A stretch of 64,000 nucleotides of DNA from Nepenthes gracilis (GCA_033239525.1 BSYO01000014.1:7978536-8042535); one strand, 5' to 3'. Numbered from the stretch's first letter, positions 1-10,439 are shown. Numbers and translations are program-made. Notes: generated by a model not told the origin, from the letters alone.

Positions 1-703
1 AGAAAAGGGAATAGGAGTATAATACAGATGTATAAACATGAAGCATGATCAAATGCATTTTTCGAAACATATTTATCTTTCCACATTTTATATCTAATTC
101 CTTTAGGTTCTAAAATATGTAGAAATTTTTTCATTATTTAGGGATTAGGGCTAGTAAGTCTTACCAACTAACGGAGTACTAAACAAGGAACAGAATGTGT
201 ATGCATCCATACATTCTAAGGCACTGCTCACGATACCTAGACTTTAACGTCCTGTTGCGGACGGTATACTTTTCACCCAATATACGAGGTCAGATAACAC
301 ATGTGCCACCATAGCATCTCCTGTGGCCCAAGAGCATTCCTCGGTCTACCACTTTAATATCTTAAGATATGTTCGGGAATACTACCCTCTAAAATATAAA
401 TCCTTGATCTAATATCATAATTACTTATTCTTAAGGGAAAGTCTACCATTTTTTTACACAGTTCTTCACTCCTGAAGAACGAATCATCAAACATATCAAA
501 TTGTGGAGTTTTCTTCATATACTTTGCATAGTTTTCATATTTCTTGGATACAGATACATATTGTCATTTGCTTGGAAATTTAAATCTTATCATGACTTCA
601 AATACATGCACAAATTAACAATAAACTTGAGAAAATTAGAAAATCCTTACCACGTTGAAATAATAAAACTTGTAGAACCAGGACAATAAATCCCTTCACA
701 AAA
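1..703 (-). mobile_element. Fragment of a family A-like large LTR (host site of Tat-1)
   Basis: AT-rich, with no credible gene. The stretch at about 140-410 follows, in the same order, motifs seen in the LTR at 43486-45955: the start 'ggctagca...tactagccaac', a 'gaatgtgt' block, a 'gcatccat' block, and then 'attcctcgg' followed by 'aatactacc'. This identifies it as a diverged relative of LTR family A in the same orientation as that copy. Tat-1 begins at about 709, so it probably inserted into this LTR. The match was judged by eye, so the exact extent is uncertain. Confidence 0.5.
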
Positions 704-708
704 GTATC

Positions 709-1622
709 TGATTTGTCCTGGATCTAAACTTCGAACGAGTTTGGGTTGAGCTGTCTGTCGGATTCTGGTCTCCATCTGCCGAACTTGGGATCCTGCACAC
801 AACTTAAAATAAGAGATCGGGTGATAGTGGAATTTGGTCCTATCGAAAATACTCCGACGCTCAAATCAATAAAGAGTCTTCTAATGACGAGAAGGTAAAA
901 TGTAGTGGATACAAAGATGGATGCTAGGGATGTGTTGGGAACGATGGTGGGAGGTGCACTCGTGGAGAGAATGGCTTAGATTATGGAAGTTTGTAAAAAG
1001 CAGTTTTTCTCAATACTCAAGCTGTAGGGAACTAGTAGCAGAGAGAAAAGGAGTGAGTGTTGGAAAGTTTGAGAGCGTAGAGAGCTTCTGTAAGCTTGAG
1101 TATGCTAGAGGGCGTCTAGTATGTGAGAGAGCATGCCTGTGGAGTGAGTCTCTATGGCCTTTTATAGTCGTAGGCTCCCGCTTCCTTCCTTAGGTCCCGC
1201 CTTTGTGGGGATCGTTGTCTTCCCCAACATGGGTGTGGGCACCATTCTAGGCTACAACAGTCAGCAATGAGGATTCCTTTTCTTCTGTGGAGATATCGTG
1301 CACGGCGACTGTTATGGTGCCCTCTGGATCATGTGCCGATTCATGCGCCTTCCTCCCAGGATGCGGTCTGATTTTGGGAGGTTACCGTTACAGTGGAGAT
1401 TGCCTTTTTTGGAAATGTGGAGAATTAGGGCAAACGACCATTGAGGCTTGGGAAGGTGCACGTGGGCCGATTTAGACATAGGCTGCGTTTATCCTGGATC
1501 GTGACTAGCCTACTTGCTGCTCCTCCAATCAACGCTACTGTTGACCATCCCAGGTACAAATGTGCCGTTGTTGATTTTGAACCACTTACACCTTTTGGGT
1601 TGGTCCACTATTGGCCCTATCA
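709..1622 (-). repeat. Tat-1 3' LTR
   Basis: About 914 bp, aligning by eye with 12095-12632 (the same order of blocks, such as 'gggatcctgcaca', 'ctccgacgctcaa' and 'gtggggatcgttg'). On the minus strand it begins TGATAGGG at 1622, just after a purine tract, and ends near 709. A TATA-like TATAAAA on the minus strand lies at 1160-1166. The related Tat-2 LTRs have a matching end structure. Confidence 0.8.
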
Positions 1623-1634
1623 CTAGCCCTCCAT
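1623..1634 (-). other. Tat-1 polypurine tract
   Basis: On the minus strand the sequence is ATGGAGGGCTAG, directly before the 3' LTR start. Tat-2 (38572-38583) and Tat-3 (56777-56788) have ATGGGGGGCTAG in the same place. It is the expected primer site for plus-strand DNA synthesis. Confidence 0.7.
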
Positions 1635-1797
1635 GTTGGTGGCTTGGGACTCCAGCCTCCGGCATGTTCATGATGGGGCACGTCTGACTATGTAACTTGT
1701 AAAGAGAAAGTTTAATGAGGAAGCTTGTAGTTGTTTTTGGTCTTCATCTCTTGTATTTGTGCATGTTTCGCTATCCTTTGTTTTTCGTGCTGGGTCT

Positions 1798-2130
1798 GTT
1801 GACCGTGTTGGTTGAGTCTATTGACCATTGCGCTTGAATTCGGGGGATGGAGTGGAAAAGAATATTGACTAGATTCTTTAACCACAACATTAGGATCCGA
1901 AAGGCAAAGCGGGAGAGAACGTTGACTGGATTCGTTGACCGCCATGTTAGAATTTGGCGAACTGAGTTGAAAGAAGCGTTGATTGGATTTGTTGACCGCA
2001 ACATTAGAATCCGAAGGGTAGAGTGAGAAAGAATGTTGACCGGAGTTGTTGACTGTAATGTTAGAATCTGAGAACTAAGCAGATGCGCTAATTGACTGGA
2101 TTCGTTGACCATTGCACTAGAATCTGAAGA
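1798..2130 (+). repeat. W-box-rich minisatellite upstream of the Tat-1 antisense gene
   Basis: Degenerate tandem units of about 55-65 bp. Each is built on GTTGACTGGATTCGTTGACC followed by a block like 'gcaacattagaatccgaag'. I count about ten TTGAC cores, the core of the W-box bound by plant WRKY factors. The array ends about 350 bp before the ATG of the plus-strand gene at 2484. Tat-2 has a cleaner 60-bp version in the same position. Confidence 0.75.
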
Positions 2131-2388
2131 ATGGTGTGGGTTGAGATTGATGCATTATTTCGATATTCCGCCGGATGGGCAATCGAAGAGCTGCAGAGCC
2201 ATTTCGAGACTCACGCTGCTCTGAGTGACCCGTCATTCTCTGTCTAGTGTCACCGTGTAGGAAAGTTGCAATCTTGGCAATTAATTCGCTAGAGGATTCG
2301 ACTTGACTACGCCCTCTTCGGAATTGACACATGTCCATCATCTTTGCTGCGCCTTTTCGATGCGTTGCTCTCATTCGACGGCAACGGC

Positions 2389-2401
2389 CCTTATAAAAGC
2401 C
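2389..2401 (+). promoter_or_regulatory. TATA box of the Tat-1 antisense gene
   Basis: TATAAAA at 2392-2398, 92 bp upstream of the ATG at 2484 and on the strand opposite to gag-pol. Tat-2 (39246) and Tat-3 (59234) have a TATA motif at nearly the same distance from the homologous ATG. Confidence 0.65.
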
Positions 2402-2483
2402 ATGCGATCGTTCAACTTTTCCCACTTCTTTTGTTCAGCCAGAAAAAATCTTAAGTCTTCGTCTCTCTCCCTACTCTGCTCTC

Positions 2484-4203
2484 ATGGCTCCTTCAGTCAA
2501 TGAAATTTCTTCAGTTATTTCCACCGGTGAAGTGAGAGAATTATATGTTGAGTTCAACATTCCATCACACATTGTGTTCTTGATGCCCGGGGAGCAGGAT
2601 GAGCTTGCTCTCCTTTGGCTGGCCACATCACTGTCTATGAGGCTCACCTGTGGAGTGGGCTTCGCCTCCCAGTTCCAGATGAGCTTCTCTGCATTCTCAC
2701 GGCGTTTGGTGTTCTAATCGCACGGCTTCTCGCGAACGCCGTGCGTTACCTTTTCTCGTTATGCATATCCTAACGCTATCATTCGAGGTTGTTGACGGTG
2801 GAGGCCGTCAGGGTCATGTTCCAGTTCATCTAGAGTGGGGACTGGATTTCGTTATCTCCATGGGAGCTGCGTTTTATCAACCCGTTTATGGTTCGGTCAA
2901 AAATTGGAAGGACCAATTCTTTTTTGTTCAAGTTGCTGACGGCTAGCCCTTGTCCCGGGATTGGGACATGGTTCTTGAGGATTTCACAAGGAAGCCTACC
3001 AAGAAAGAGGTAGAGCCAGTGGAGCCACTACTGCAATTGATGAGGGGGCACCTCTCCGAGTTCAAGAGGGATCACCTGGTGTCCAATGCAGAGGCTAGGA
3101 GAGCTCGTTGGGATCCTCCCTCACCTATTCAAAAGTTCAAGGCTCCTTCGCCAGCGGCATCGCAGCCCAAGAGGAAGACTGGCGCTCTCACCATCTGTGA
3201 TCCTCCTAGTAGCCCCAGGAAGAAGGGTCTTTGCGCTTAGCCGAGCCGCTTCCTTTGTCTCTACCGAGCCAAATTAATACGGCCATCGATTGGCCGTGTC
3301 AGTGAGCGTTTTGGGGTTGAGGCTTCTTTGGCGGATTTTGGAGCTATTGAGAGAGCCGTCATGGGAGGTGTTGGCGCTAAGCCATTGTCAGGAAACAACT
3401 CAAGGGCGCAACAATGGGCGCTGAAATCAAGTAGATCGAGCCACCATTGAGTTGCCTGAGGAGCTGGAGGAGTTGGCCACCAGAGAGCTTGTTGAGACGG
3501 TTGAGATTATTACAAAGCTGTCATCGGAAGCCGCCACTCCAAGTCTCCTGACTGTCCTGCCGAAGGAGTTCACCGGTGAAGCTACTATGGAGCGGGCTCA
3601 GGAGGCTCGCTCCAAGTCTCTCACCATCCGGCCCCACGAGTCAAGGGGCCCAAAGAAAGTCTTCTGCAATTTGTTCGAAGTTCTCCCTTTTCCTTTTTCT
3701 CCGCCATTGTTGCCTAATTTTTTTTTATTTCTTGCAGCTAAGACAAGATCGTGTGCCGAGAGGGAGGTAGTGATCAAGGCCGGGGGGAGGAGATTCTCCA
3801 AATAAGGAGGCAAAGAGATCCAAATGAGTGCCCAAGTTCACAAGACCAAGAGAAGGTCACACTCGCCTAGAGTTGTTTCAGTGAGGCGCGCAAATGGGCG
3901 CAGGCCGAAGAGAGGGCCGTCTGAGCGGAGGGGCTCATGAATGAACTTCGGGTGAAGATAGTCTCGTTAGAGAACGAGTTGTCTACTCATCTACGCCCTA
4001 AGGAGGTCAATCAAGTGCTGTGGGCTAGGATCTGGGAAGACGTCAACATCTGTCGCCGGATTGTCAAGGTTGTGGATCCGGGCTTCCCTGTTGGCATCCT
4101 TGACCCTTCGAACTTGGGTGTCCAATGGCGTGGGGACCTGGTTGACTTCTCTCAGGGCGCACAGGGGCCCTTCCCGCATCCTCCTAGGAGCTCTGCCACC
4201 TAG
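2484..4203 (+). pseudogene. Tat-1 antisense gene (Transposase_28-like protein), frameshifted
   Basis: Starts with an open N-terminus (MAPSVNEISSVIST...) nearly identical to the start of the Tat-2 copy (39332) and similar to the region around 59376 in Tat-3. Further pieces continue in shifting frames: a segment resembling the 'YEAHLWSGLRLP' motif of the plant 'putative gypsy type transposon' family, a charged region (2950-3240), and a C-terminal piece (3937-4203) with leucine-rich heptads followed by ICRRI and a GILDPSN motif, matching LCRRI and the HPRN end of Tat-3. An intron acceptor (TTCTTGCAG) ends at about 3738, but the donor GT seen in Tat-2 is CA here. Several frameshifts and an in-frame TAG make it a pseudogene. 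Its function is unknown. It lies between the integrase end and the 3' LTR and is transcribed, if at all, against the element. Confidence 0.72.
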
Positions 4204-5007
4204 CTGGGATTTTTGTATTTTGGTTTTTGTTTCCTCCTTTGTAACTACTGTTGTACATTGAATATGTTAATGAGAAGTCTATTTCATCAATGCTTTAGTT
4301 TCCACGCCTTTGCCTTACTTTTCCTCTTTTTTCTCTTTTGCTTGCTTTTTTGCCAGCCGGCTAATCTGTTGCGTGACCTTTGGCCGGTCGTCTCGTAACG
4401 TTGATCGTCGCAGTCTGGCTGCTTGGAGGCGTGTGTCGTGCTTTCAGATGGACCATTAGTCCTCGACGAGACATCAAGATGAGTTCTGATGTTGTATCAA
4501 GTCATTTTTATATACTAGCACACTTTTTGTTTAACGAATTGAGTTTTCGTATTATGTGGCGCTGTTCATGTTATGATTCTGAGCGGCCATCCTTTTGTCG
4601 GAGTGTTTGTTCTTTCACACTTTATCTCGATTTATTGACCGTTGTAAACTGACTGCGTTATTTCTTGCTGGAGGAGGTTGTCACGCGTGCCGTTTTAAGC
4701 CCTCTAAGGTTTTTTATTAGACTGCGAATGGGCCACTTGGGATAGAACTAAGGTTTAATTCGATTGCTTACGGGCCGCTTAGCATGGGGCCAAGGTTTAC
4801 TTCAACCACTTATGAGTCGCTTAGATGACCAATGTTTAAATCGCTGGTGTCGGGCCACTTGGATGATCAATTGCGAGCGAGTAAAATCCCGCCCGACTTA
4901 GGGGCAGTCTAGGTTGTCTATTTTTGTGCAACCTGCAATTAAGTATTCATATGGAAACAAAAGGAAAGAAAAGAAGTAGAGAACATGCAGATAACCTACC
5001 TGGGTCT
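4204..5007. other. Tat-1 spacer: antisense-gene 3' end and imperfect repeats
   Basis: No gene. T-rich sequence after 4204, with TTGTACATTGAATATGTTAA near 4250, looks like the 3' UTR of the plus-strand gene. At about 4728-4880 there are imperfect repeats of 40-60 bp built on 'gggccacttggatgacc' and 'aaggttta'. The same motif occurs at 41585-41650 in Tat-2, so it is a conserved part of the spacer before the integrase stop. Confidence 0.55.
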
Positions 5008-5461
5008 TCATTGGTAGTAGCACTTTAGGTGGACCATGTTCCACATCAGTGGGACCAACTTGCTGTTTTGGGTTCGGAGTTTATATACTCAATTCCATAG
5101 AACGGTTGAGATAAGGAGCGGGCCTTCCCAATTCGGGGAAAGCTTGTTCTAATTGGCTGTTTTGCCTGTGGCCTCTATCCTTATCAAGACCAGGTCTCCA
5201 ACTTTTAATTACTGTGCTTTTACTTTCTTGTTGTAATAACGAGCGATTCGTTGCTGGTAGGCAGCTGTGCATATCTTAGCCGTGTTGCGGGCTTCCTCCA
5301 ATAAGTCTAGGCGTTCCCTGATCTTTTGGGAGTTGTCAAGTAGACCAAAGGTTTTGACCCTAAGATTTAAGAGCCCCATCTCAACCGATATCACAGCCTC
5401 AGTCTCATTGCAGAGGTTGAAGGGTGTTTCACGAGTTGGTTCCTTAGGACTACTCCGGCAC
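5008..5461 (-). pseudogene. Tat-1 integrase C-terminal remnant
   Basis: The minus strand encodes the end of a Ty3/gypsy integrase, with motifs PTRETPFNLC, TEAVISVEMG and AYQQRIARYYNKKVKAQ, which match the C-terminal part of the Tat-3 integrase (62126-62590). The zinc-binding and DDE catalytic parts are absent. At about 5459 the frame jumps directly from the beginning of RNase H into this C-terminal part, so roughly 1.3 kb present in Tat-3 is missing. It would have joined element cDNA to the host chromosome, but it is not functional here. Confidence 0.78.
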
Positions 5462-6517
5462 CGCTGCCTGAGTTGGTAGACGAACCGTCCATGTTGAGGA
5501 CCCATTTTGGCTCTTCTGGGTGGTGGTTTGTGTCCTCAACGTGGTGCTCATCGACGATCGGAATCGTGGTTTCGACGATGAAGTTAGCTAGGGCCTATCC
5601 CTTGATGGCTGGCCTGGGCAGGAATTCGATGTCGAACTCTCCCAATTTGATGGTCCACTTAACCAATCGTCGGGAATATCGTCAAGGATGCCCTTCAACG
5701 GTTGGCCGCTTTTAGACAACCACATAACGAGCCTAAAAATGTAGTCCCAACTTCTCGTAGAAGACGAGTGCCAAAGCGAAGCCACGGCGCGTGGGTAGCG
5801 TGTTTTTGTGCCGGCCAATGTTTTGCTTACATAGTAGACCAACCGTCAGTGTGCGAGAATCCTGTGTATCGTAACGCAGCTAAGAGTCGCCCAATACTTT
5901 AGATAGGGTAACGCTCTTCTCCCCGTCTCGTGACGCCGACAACGGCGATCGACCATGTACCGCTTGACTCATCGAAGGTGGCTGTACGCGCCGTCCACTT
6001 GAAAACCATTTGCCTCCATCCCCTTGAGCTTTTGAAAGACCGATACTTGTCTCGATTTAGCCAAGAAGATGGACAGCTGCAAGTCTTGGTTAGCCTCTGG
6101 ACATCCTTAACACTTCGTGGCGAGACACGTCCGTGAGAGCCTTGATTTTCTCTAGGTTCGCTTCGATCCATCGCTGAGAGACGATGAAACCCAAGAATTT
6201 CCCTGAGGACACTCCAAAGATACACTTTGATGGATTTAACTTTATCTGGTGTGTATGGAGTACCTCGAAAAATTCAGCCAGATCAAGAATATGGTCGCTG
6301 GTGGTCTTGCTCTTGACAAGTATGTCGTCTATATACACTTTTTTATTATGGCCAATCTGCTTGTCGAACATTTTGTTCACGAGCATTTGGTAAGTTGCAT
6401 CCGTGTTCTTTAGACCGAAAGGTATGACCGTGTAGCAGTAGATGCTTTGATTGATCATGAATGAAGTGTGCTCCTCGTCCTCTGGGTTCATCCTGATCTG
6501 GTTGTAGCTCAAGTACA
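5462..6517 (-). pseudogene. Tat-1 reverse transcriptase (3' part) and start of RNase H
   Basis: From right to left on the minus strand, 6090-6517 encodes the RT palm with YNQIRMNPEDEEHTSF, PFGLKN and the catalytic YIDD box (VYIDDILVKS). It then frameshifts after LEKIKALTD. The segment 5588-5842 holds the RT/RNase H connection (YYVSKTLAG), frameshifted. Near 5500 an RNase H start of the NMDGSST type is visible in a shifted frame. The first half of RT lies beyond the solo LTR at 6518-9309, and the two halves continue in the same frame once that insertion is discounted. The enzyme copied element RNA into DNA in the cytoplasmic particle; this copy is dead. Confidence 0.82.
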
Positions 6518-7091
6518 TGTGAGGTTTTAGGTTAAGAACATAATAACTAAAAGGTAATTAAGTTAACATAGGTGAATTGTGGTCAAAAGGTACGGGAGGA
6601 ATCGGATTGAAAAGCTCAAAGAGCCGGAATTGGTAAATCGGGAATGGAAATTGTAAGTTGTGAAATATTAATTCGTAAATAAGATTTTGGGTTTTAAATT
6701 GTGATAATCATGACTTATTAAGGTTATATAATCAAAAGTAAGGTCCAATGATGTGAAAAATTGGGTTAGAATGGTCAAAACGGATCCCGAACGGCAAAAA
6801 TGCAAAGTGGGCTTGCTGCAGGCTTGCTGCGGGCCCTCCCTGCGCCCTCCCTGGGCCCGAGCCCACGGAGAGCACAGAATTCAGATTTGTCTGTGCTCGC
6901 CGCGTGCTCGAAAGGCACTGGCAGAAGGTCGCTCGTCTGGCTTCGAGCTACAGCCCATTTTAAAGCCGCGTGCTGCTTTGTGATTTTCATTTTCCCACGT
7001 TCCAAAACTTTCTAGAGAGAGAGGGTACCGATTCTAGAGAGAGGAAGGAGGAGATTGAGCCTGTTGAAATCGGATCCACCCGAGAGCTAGT

Positions 7092-7098
7092 TATAAAA
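7092..7098 (+). promoter_or_regulatory. TATA box of solo LTR A1
   Basis: TATAAAA in a context (gagctagttataaaag) that is repeated on the minus strand of LTR A2 at about 45697-45712. Shared by both family A copies, it is the likely core promoter of the element, about 575 bp after the LTR start. Confidence 0.6.
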
Positions 7099-7349
7099 GT
7101 AGTAATATGCGTCGAGGCAAGTGTTTTCATACTCACTAACTTTTCTCTTTCGATGTTTTTCGTTTATCATCGGGTATTTTTGTGTCAATACCCACCCAAA
7201 CCATGGAAAATGTATTACCCATGACTTGAGACTAAAGATTTTGTAGTTTATTGTCCAAATTACTCACCGATTCGGTCGGTGGAGTTCCACCAGACCCTAA
7301 CCTACGGGAATTGGGGGTTTTCCGTTTTCGCACCGTATCTTGCAAAATT

Positions 7350-7860
7350 GATCCCAAAATGTGAATCAGCACGTCCCAAATGTGTATTTATGTCGGCCGC
7401 GCGATTAATTTCGCACATTTCGACCCGTTCGCGGCGTCCGAGCCCTCTAAAATGCCACTGTTACTGTTCATCTGAGACGAAATGAGAAAATTGCATGCTT
7501 CCACCTTCGTATTATGTTGAATTGACCTCAAAATATGAATCACCACGTCCCAATTATGTATATATGACGGTCATACGATTGATTTCGCACGTTTTGACCC
7601 GTTCGCGGCGTCCGTGCCCTCTAAATATGCATTGTTACTGTTCATCCGAAATTAAATGGGGAATTTGGTTGCTTCCACCTTCGTATTATGTTGAATTGAC
7701 CCCAAAATATGAATCGCCACGTCCCAAATGTGTATATGTATCGACCGGACGATCGATTTCGCAAGATTCGACCCGTTCGCAGCCCGAGAGCCTCTAAATG
7801 TGGTCTGACACTGTTCATCCGAAAATAAACTGTAAATTTGCATGCTCTACCTCTATTTAA
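7350..7860 (+). repeat. Tandem repeat of about 175 bp in LTR A1 (three units)
   Basis: Units begin at about 7350, 7524 and 7699 with 'gaycycaaaatatgaatc'. Each contains 'cacgtcccaa', then 'gacccgttcgc', then 'actgttcatc'. Similar but more diverged units occur in LTR A2 (about 45190-45480) and in LTR C (about 37158-37550), so the repeat is a family trait that lies in the transcribed leader. Confidence 0.75.
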
Positions 7861-8395
7861 TTGTGATGAAACATATGATTAAATGTTCATGTTAAATTAT
7901 AAGCCCCGAAAATGTGTATTTGTACAACGGAAGTAAGGGAATGCATCCCGGAGGCTTCTAGATAATATTTGACCATCGGAGGTAAGAAATTTCAAACTCT
8001 ATTGTGAACTTGTATTGAATTGCTAAAAGAGATTAAGTCCCACAGAAAGATGAGAACCGAGCAAGTAAATGAAGGGGAATCCACCAAAGTACGATATGTG
8101 ATGGATTTGATCTCTCGGATGGAGATAAGGATGGGAATGTGATTTTCCGATTGGAAAATGTAATGTACTTGTGGTGGATCTTCCCTCAAGGAAGGATTAA
8201 TCCTGAAATTATGACCATAGTTTATAGGGGTAGTATTATCTGGTTTGCCATGTCCATCACGGTGCGAACCCAAGGAATACTTGGCCACGTATTCTGGCCG
8301 CTCATGGAAGCGGGTGATGTTCGTGGTACGCTTTAGGATACTACTGTGGAAGAACGAGGATTGCCTTGGTTCCCGGGGGATATGGGGCGAGTTGA

Positions 8396-8494
8396 GATGG
8401 CTGAGTGCTGCAGGCCTAAATCGTAGCCGATGGTCGAGTATTGCAGACCTAAAATGTAGCCGATGGTCGAGTGCTGTAGACCTAAAATGTAGTC
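8396..8494 (+). repeat. 33-bp tandem repeat, three units, in LTR A1
   Basis: Units start at 8396, 8429 and 8462, each beginning 'gatggtcgagt' or 'gatggctgagt' and containing 'gcagacctaaaatgtag'. The unit spacing is exactly 33 bp. Confidence 0.8.
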
Positions 8495-9309
8495 GGCTTT
8501 AGAATGTGTGGCAGACGCATTCCTTTTCTCGTTCTCTCACATCGTTGGTTAATACGACCTACTAGTTCGGGTCCACAAAAATCAATGAAAGTAATAAAAA
8601 TGAATGGATGTAACCGGAACAAACATGCAAACTAGATGATCCCAGATGGTCCCCCTCCTCGCATTCTTCCTTTTATTCAAGTTATATATTTCTCCACGCA
8701 ACTACTGTTTTTCCTATTATTTATCAGTAGTTAGTGATGTATAAATACATTTGCTTGAGCCAGACGCTCACTCTTGCTATTTCTCCTTCCGTGATGAGAA
8801 ACATTAGTCAAGGCGCGATTAGTTAAAGCAAGGAAAGGGACTTGCCGAGGAGATTAGTTGGATGTCAAGGTCAAGTTTTGATACGTTGTTGTAATAGAAT
8901 GTAAATAGTCTAGTTAGATTAATGTGATTTGTTATTATTTTATGGTTTATTGTTATGCTTCCGCATTTTCGGATTTAGCTATGCTTCCGCATTTATGTTG
9001 ATGTTCGGATTTTATTTAATCCTAGATGGCATCTCTTCGCATCCAATCTGGTAGTTAGAATATCATGTTGGAGCCATGGATGGTATGGCAAATGTGGTCT
9101 GTGTATTGTGTTGTAGGCTAAAATATCATAATCGGATAGTTGTGGTGCTTGTACAAAGTTATTTTAAACAGTTGTATTTTTTGTTTTTCGTCCAGTTGTA
9201 GAGGGAACTCTACCGAAATTTCTGCAGAATCTATAATGATAAATTATGGGTATAAGTTTATGTTACCATTAATGGAGGTTATTTAAGGAGAATAACTCAG
9301 TCTGTCACA

Positions 9310-9800
9310 GTACACGTACATAAAATCCAGCAGCTTGTGTCCAGAAGTGGAGTCTTCCAGTAAGTTAATCCTAGGCAAAGAGAAGTTATCCTTTGGGTAG
9401 GCTTTGTTGACATCAGTAAAGTCGACGCACATCTCTCATTTTCTGCTGCTTTTCTTGACTAAGACAATGTTGGAGAGCCAATTCGGGTATTGGACTTCCC
9501 TGATGAACTCGGCATCCAGTAGCTTTTTCACCTCTTTTCGAATAGCTATGATCTTTTCGACGGAGTGGTTCCTCCACTTTTGCCTAACGGGCTTACGGCC
9601 GGGATCAAGACTCAACTTGTAGATCATTACTCTAGCCGGAACCTCGACATGTTAGCAGGCATCCACCTGAAGATATCCGCATTCCACCTTAAGAAAGCTA
9701 TCAGCTCATCACGTAGGGGTCCGGCAATTGAACCCCCTATTTGTACACACTTCTCTAGGTCCTTCGGATTCAGCGGTATGAGGTCTGTGGCCTCGCCGAA
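9310..9800 (-). pseudogene. Tat-1 reverse transcriptase, 5' part
   Basis: The minus strand holds the RT fingers start: LSLDPGRKPVRQKWR, the block EVQYPNWLSNIVLVKK, an in-frame TGA at about 9438, then CVDFTDVNKAYPKDNF and LLDFM just before the solo LTR. These are standard Ty3/gypsy RT motifs (WLSN, VKK, CVDFT, LNK/VNKA, LLD). The remainder lies at 5462-6517. The TGA stands where an amino acid is expected, consistent with decay rather than a natural stop. Confidence 0.8.
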
Positions 9801-9875
9801 CTGCGTTTGTTGTAGGGTTGCTTCGTCTCAATGGTCCAACTCTTCTGCGGGCCTTTCACCGCCACCTAGGGCTAT

Positions 9876-10358
9876 CTACGACATATAGTACGTCGATCCA
9901 ATCACTTGATCACCCAACACTTCACCAATGCCGCATACTATTAGAAATTTTATTTTCAAGTGCAGTATTGAGGTTACAGCTCCGAACTCCGCTAGGAACG
10001 GTCGGCCTAAGATGGTGTTGAATATGGAGGGCAGGTCAACAACTAGGAAGGTGAATGTGCGACTCACCATGCCCAGGGTGACTTCTAACTGTATTGTCCC
10101 TTGGACGGCTACTGGCTCGTTATTTAGGCCATACAGTGGTCCTTCAGTTTGTTTAAGTTGATTCTTTTTGAGTCCTAGCTTAAAGAACGCATCGAGGTAA
10201 AGCAAATCCCTTAAAATTTCATTATCGATGAAAACTCGTTTCAGTTGATAGTCAACGGTACCGCCTAAAATGAGTGTAGATACAACCACGGGATCAGTAT
10301 GCGGGGAAATTACATGTGTCATGTCGTTATCACTAAAACTAATGACATTTTTCTCCAC
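9876..10358 (-). pseudogene. Tat-1 aspartic protease region
   Basis: Open 160-codon frame collinear with 50032-50513 in Tat-2 (shared SFSD.DM.HVI, DYQLKRVFI, LGLKKN, PLYGL.NEP, QLEVTLG and FLVVDLPS motifs). This is the retroviral-type protease that follows gag in Tat elements. The active-site motif expected as D-x-G in V(F)IDNGSS reads IDNEI here: the aspartate is kept but the glycine is glutamate. It would cleave the Gag-Pol precursor but is probably inactive. Confidence 0.72.
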
Positions 10359-10439
10359 CCTTTGCTTCTTGCACTTAGCTTGCCTCTCCTAGTGATCTGT
10401 CTGGTAAGGCCTTGGGAGGCCTGGTAGTTACCATGTCAC

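Larger units (their letters stand above)
6518..9309 (+). mobile_element. Solo LTR A1 (2.8 kb), inserted in Tat-1 RT with GTACA duplication
   Basis: Begins TGTGAGG and ends CTGTCACA (TG...CA) and is flanked by GTACA at 6513-6517 and 9310-9314. The RT reading frame resumes exactly across the site. The reverse complement of its right end matches the LTR beginning at 43486 over several hundred bases (the block 'ctacaactggacgaaaaac', and similar), which identifies family A. TATAAAA at 7092-7098 on the plus strand suggests U3 of about 575 bp and a very long R-U5. No internal region is present, so this is a solo LTR left by recombination between two LTRs. Confidence 0.9.
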
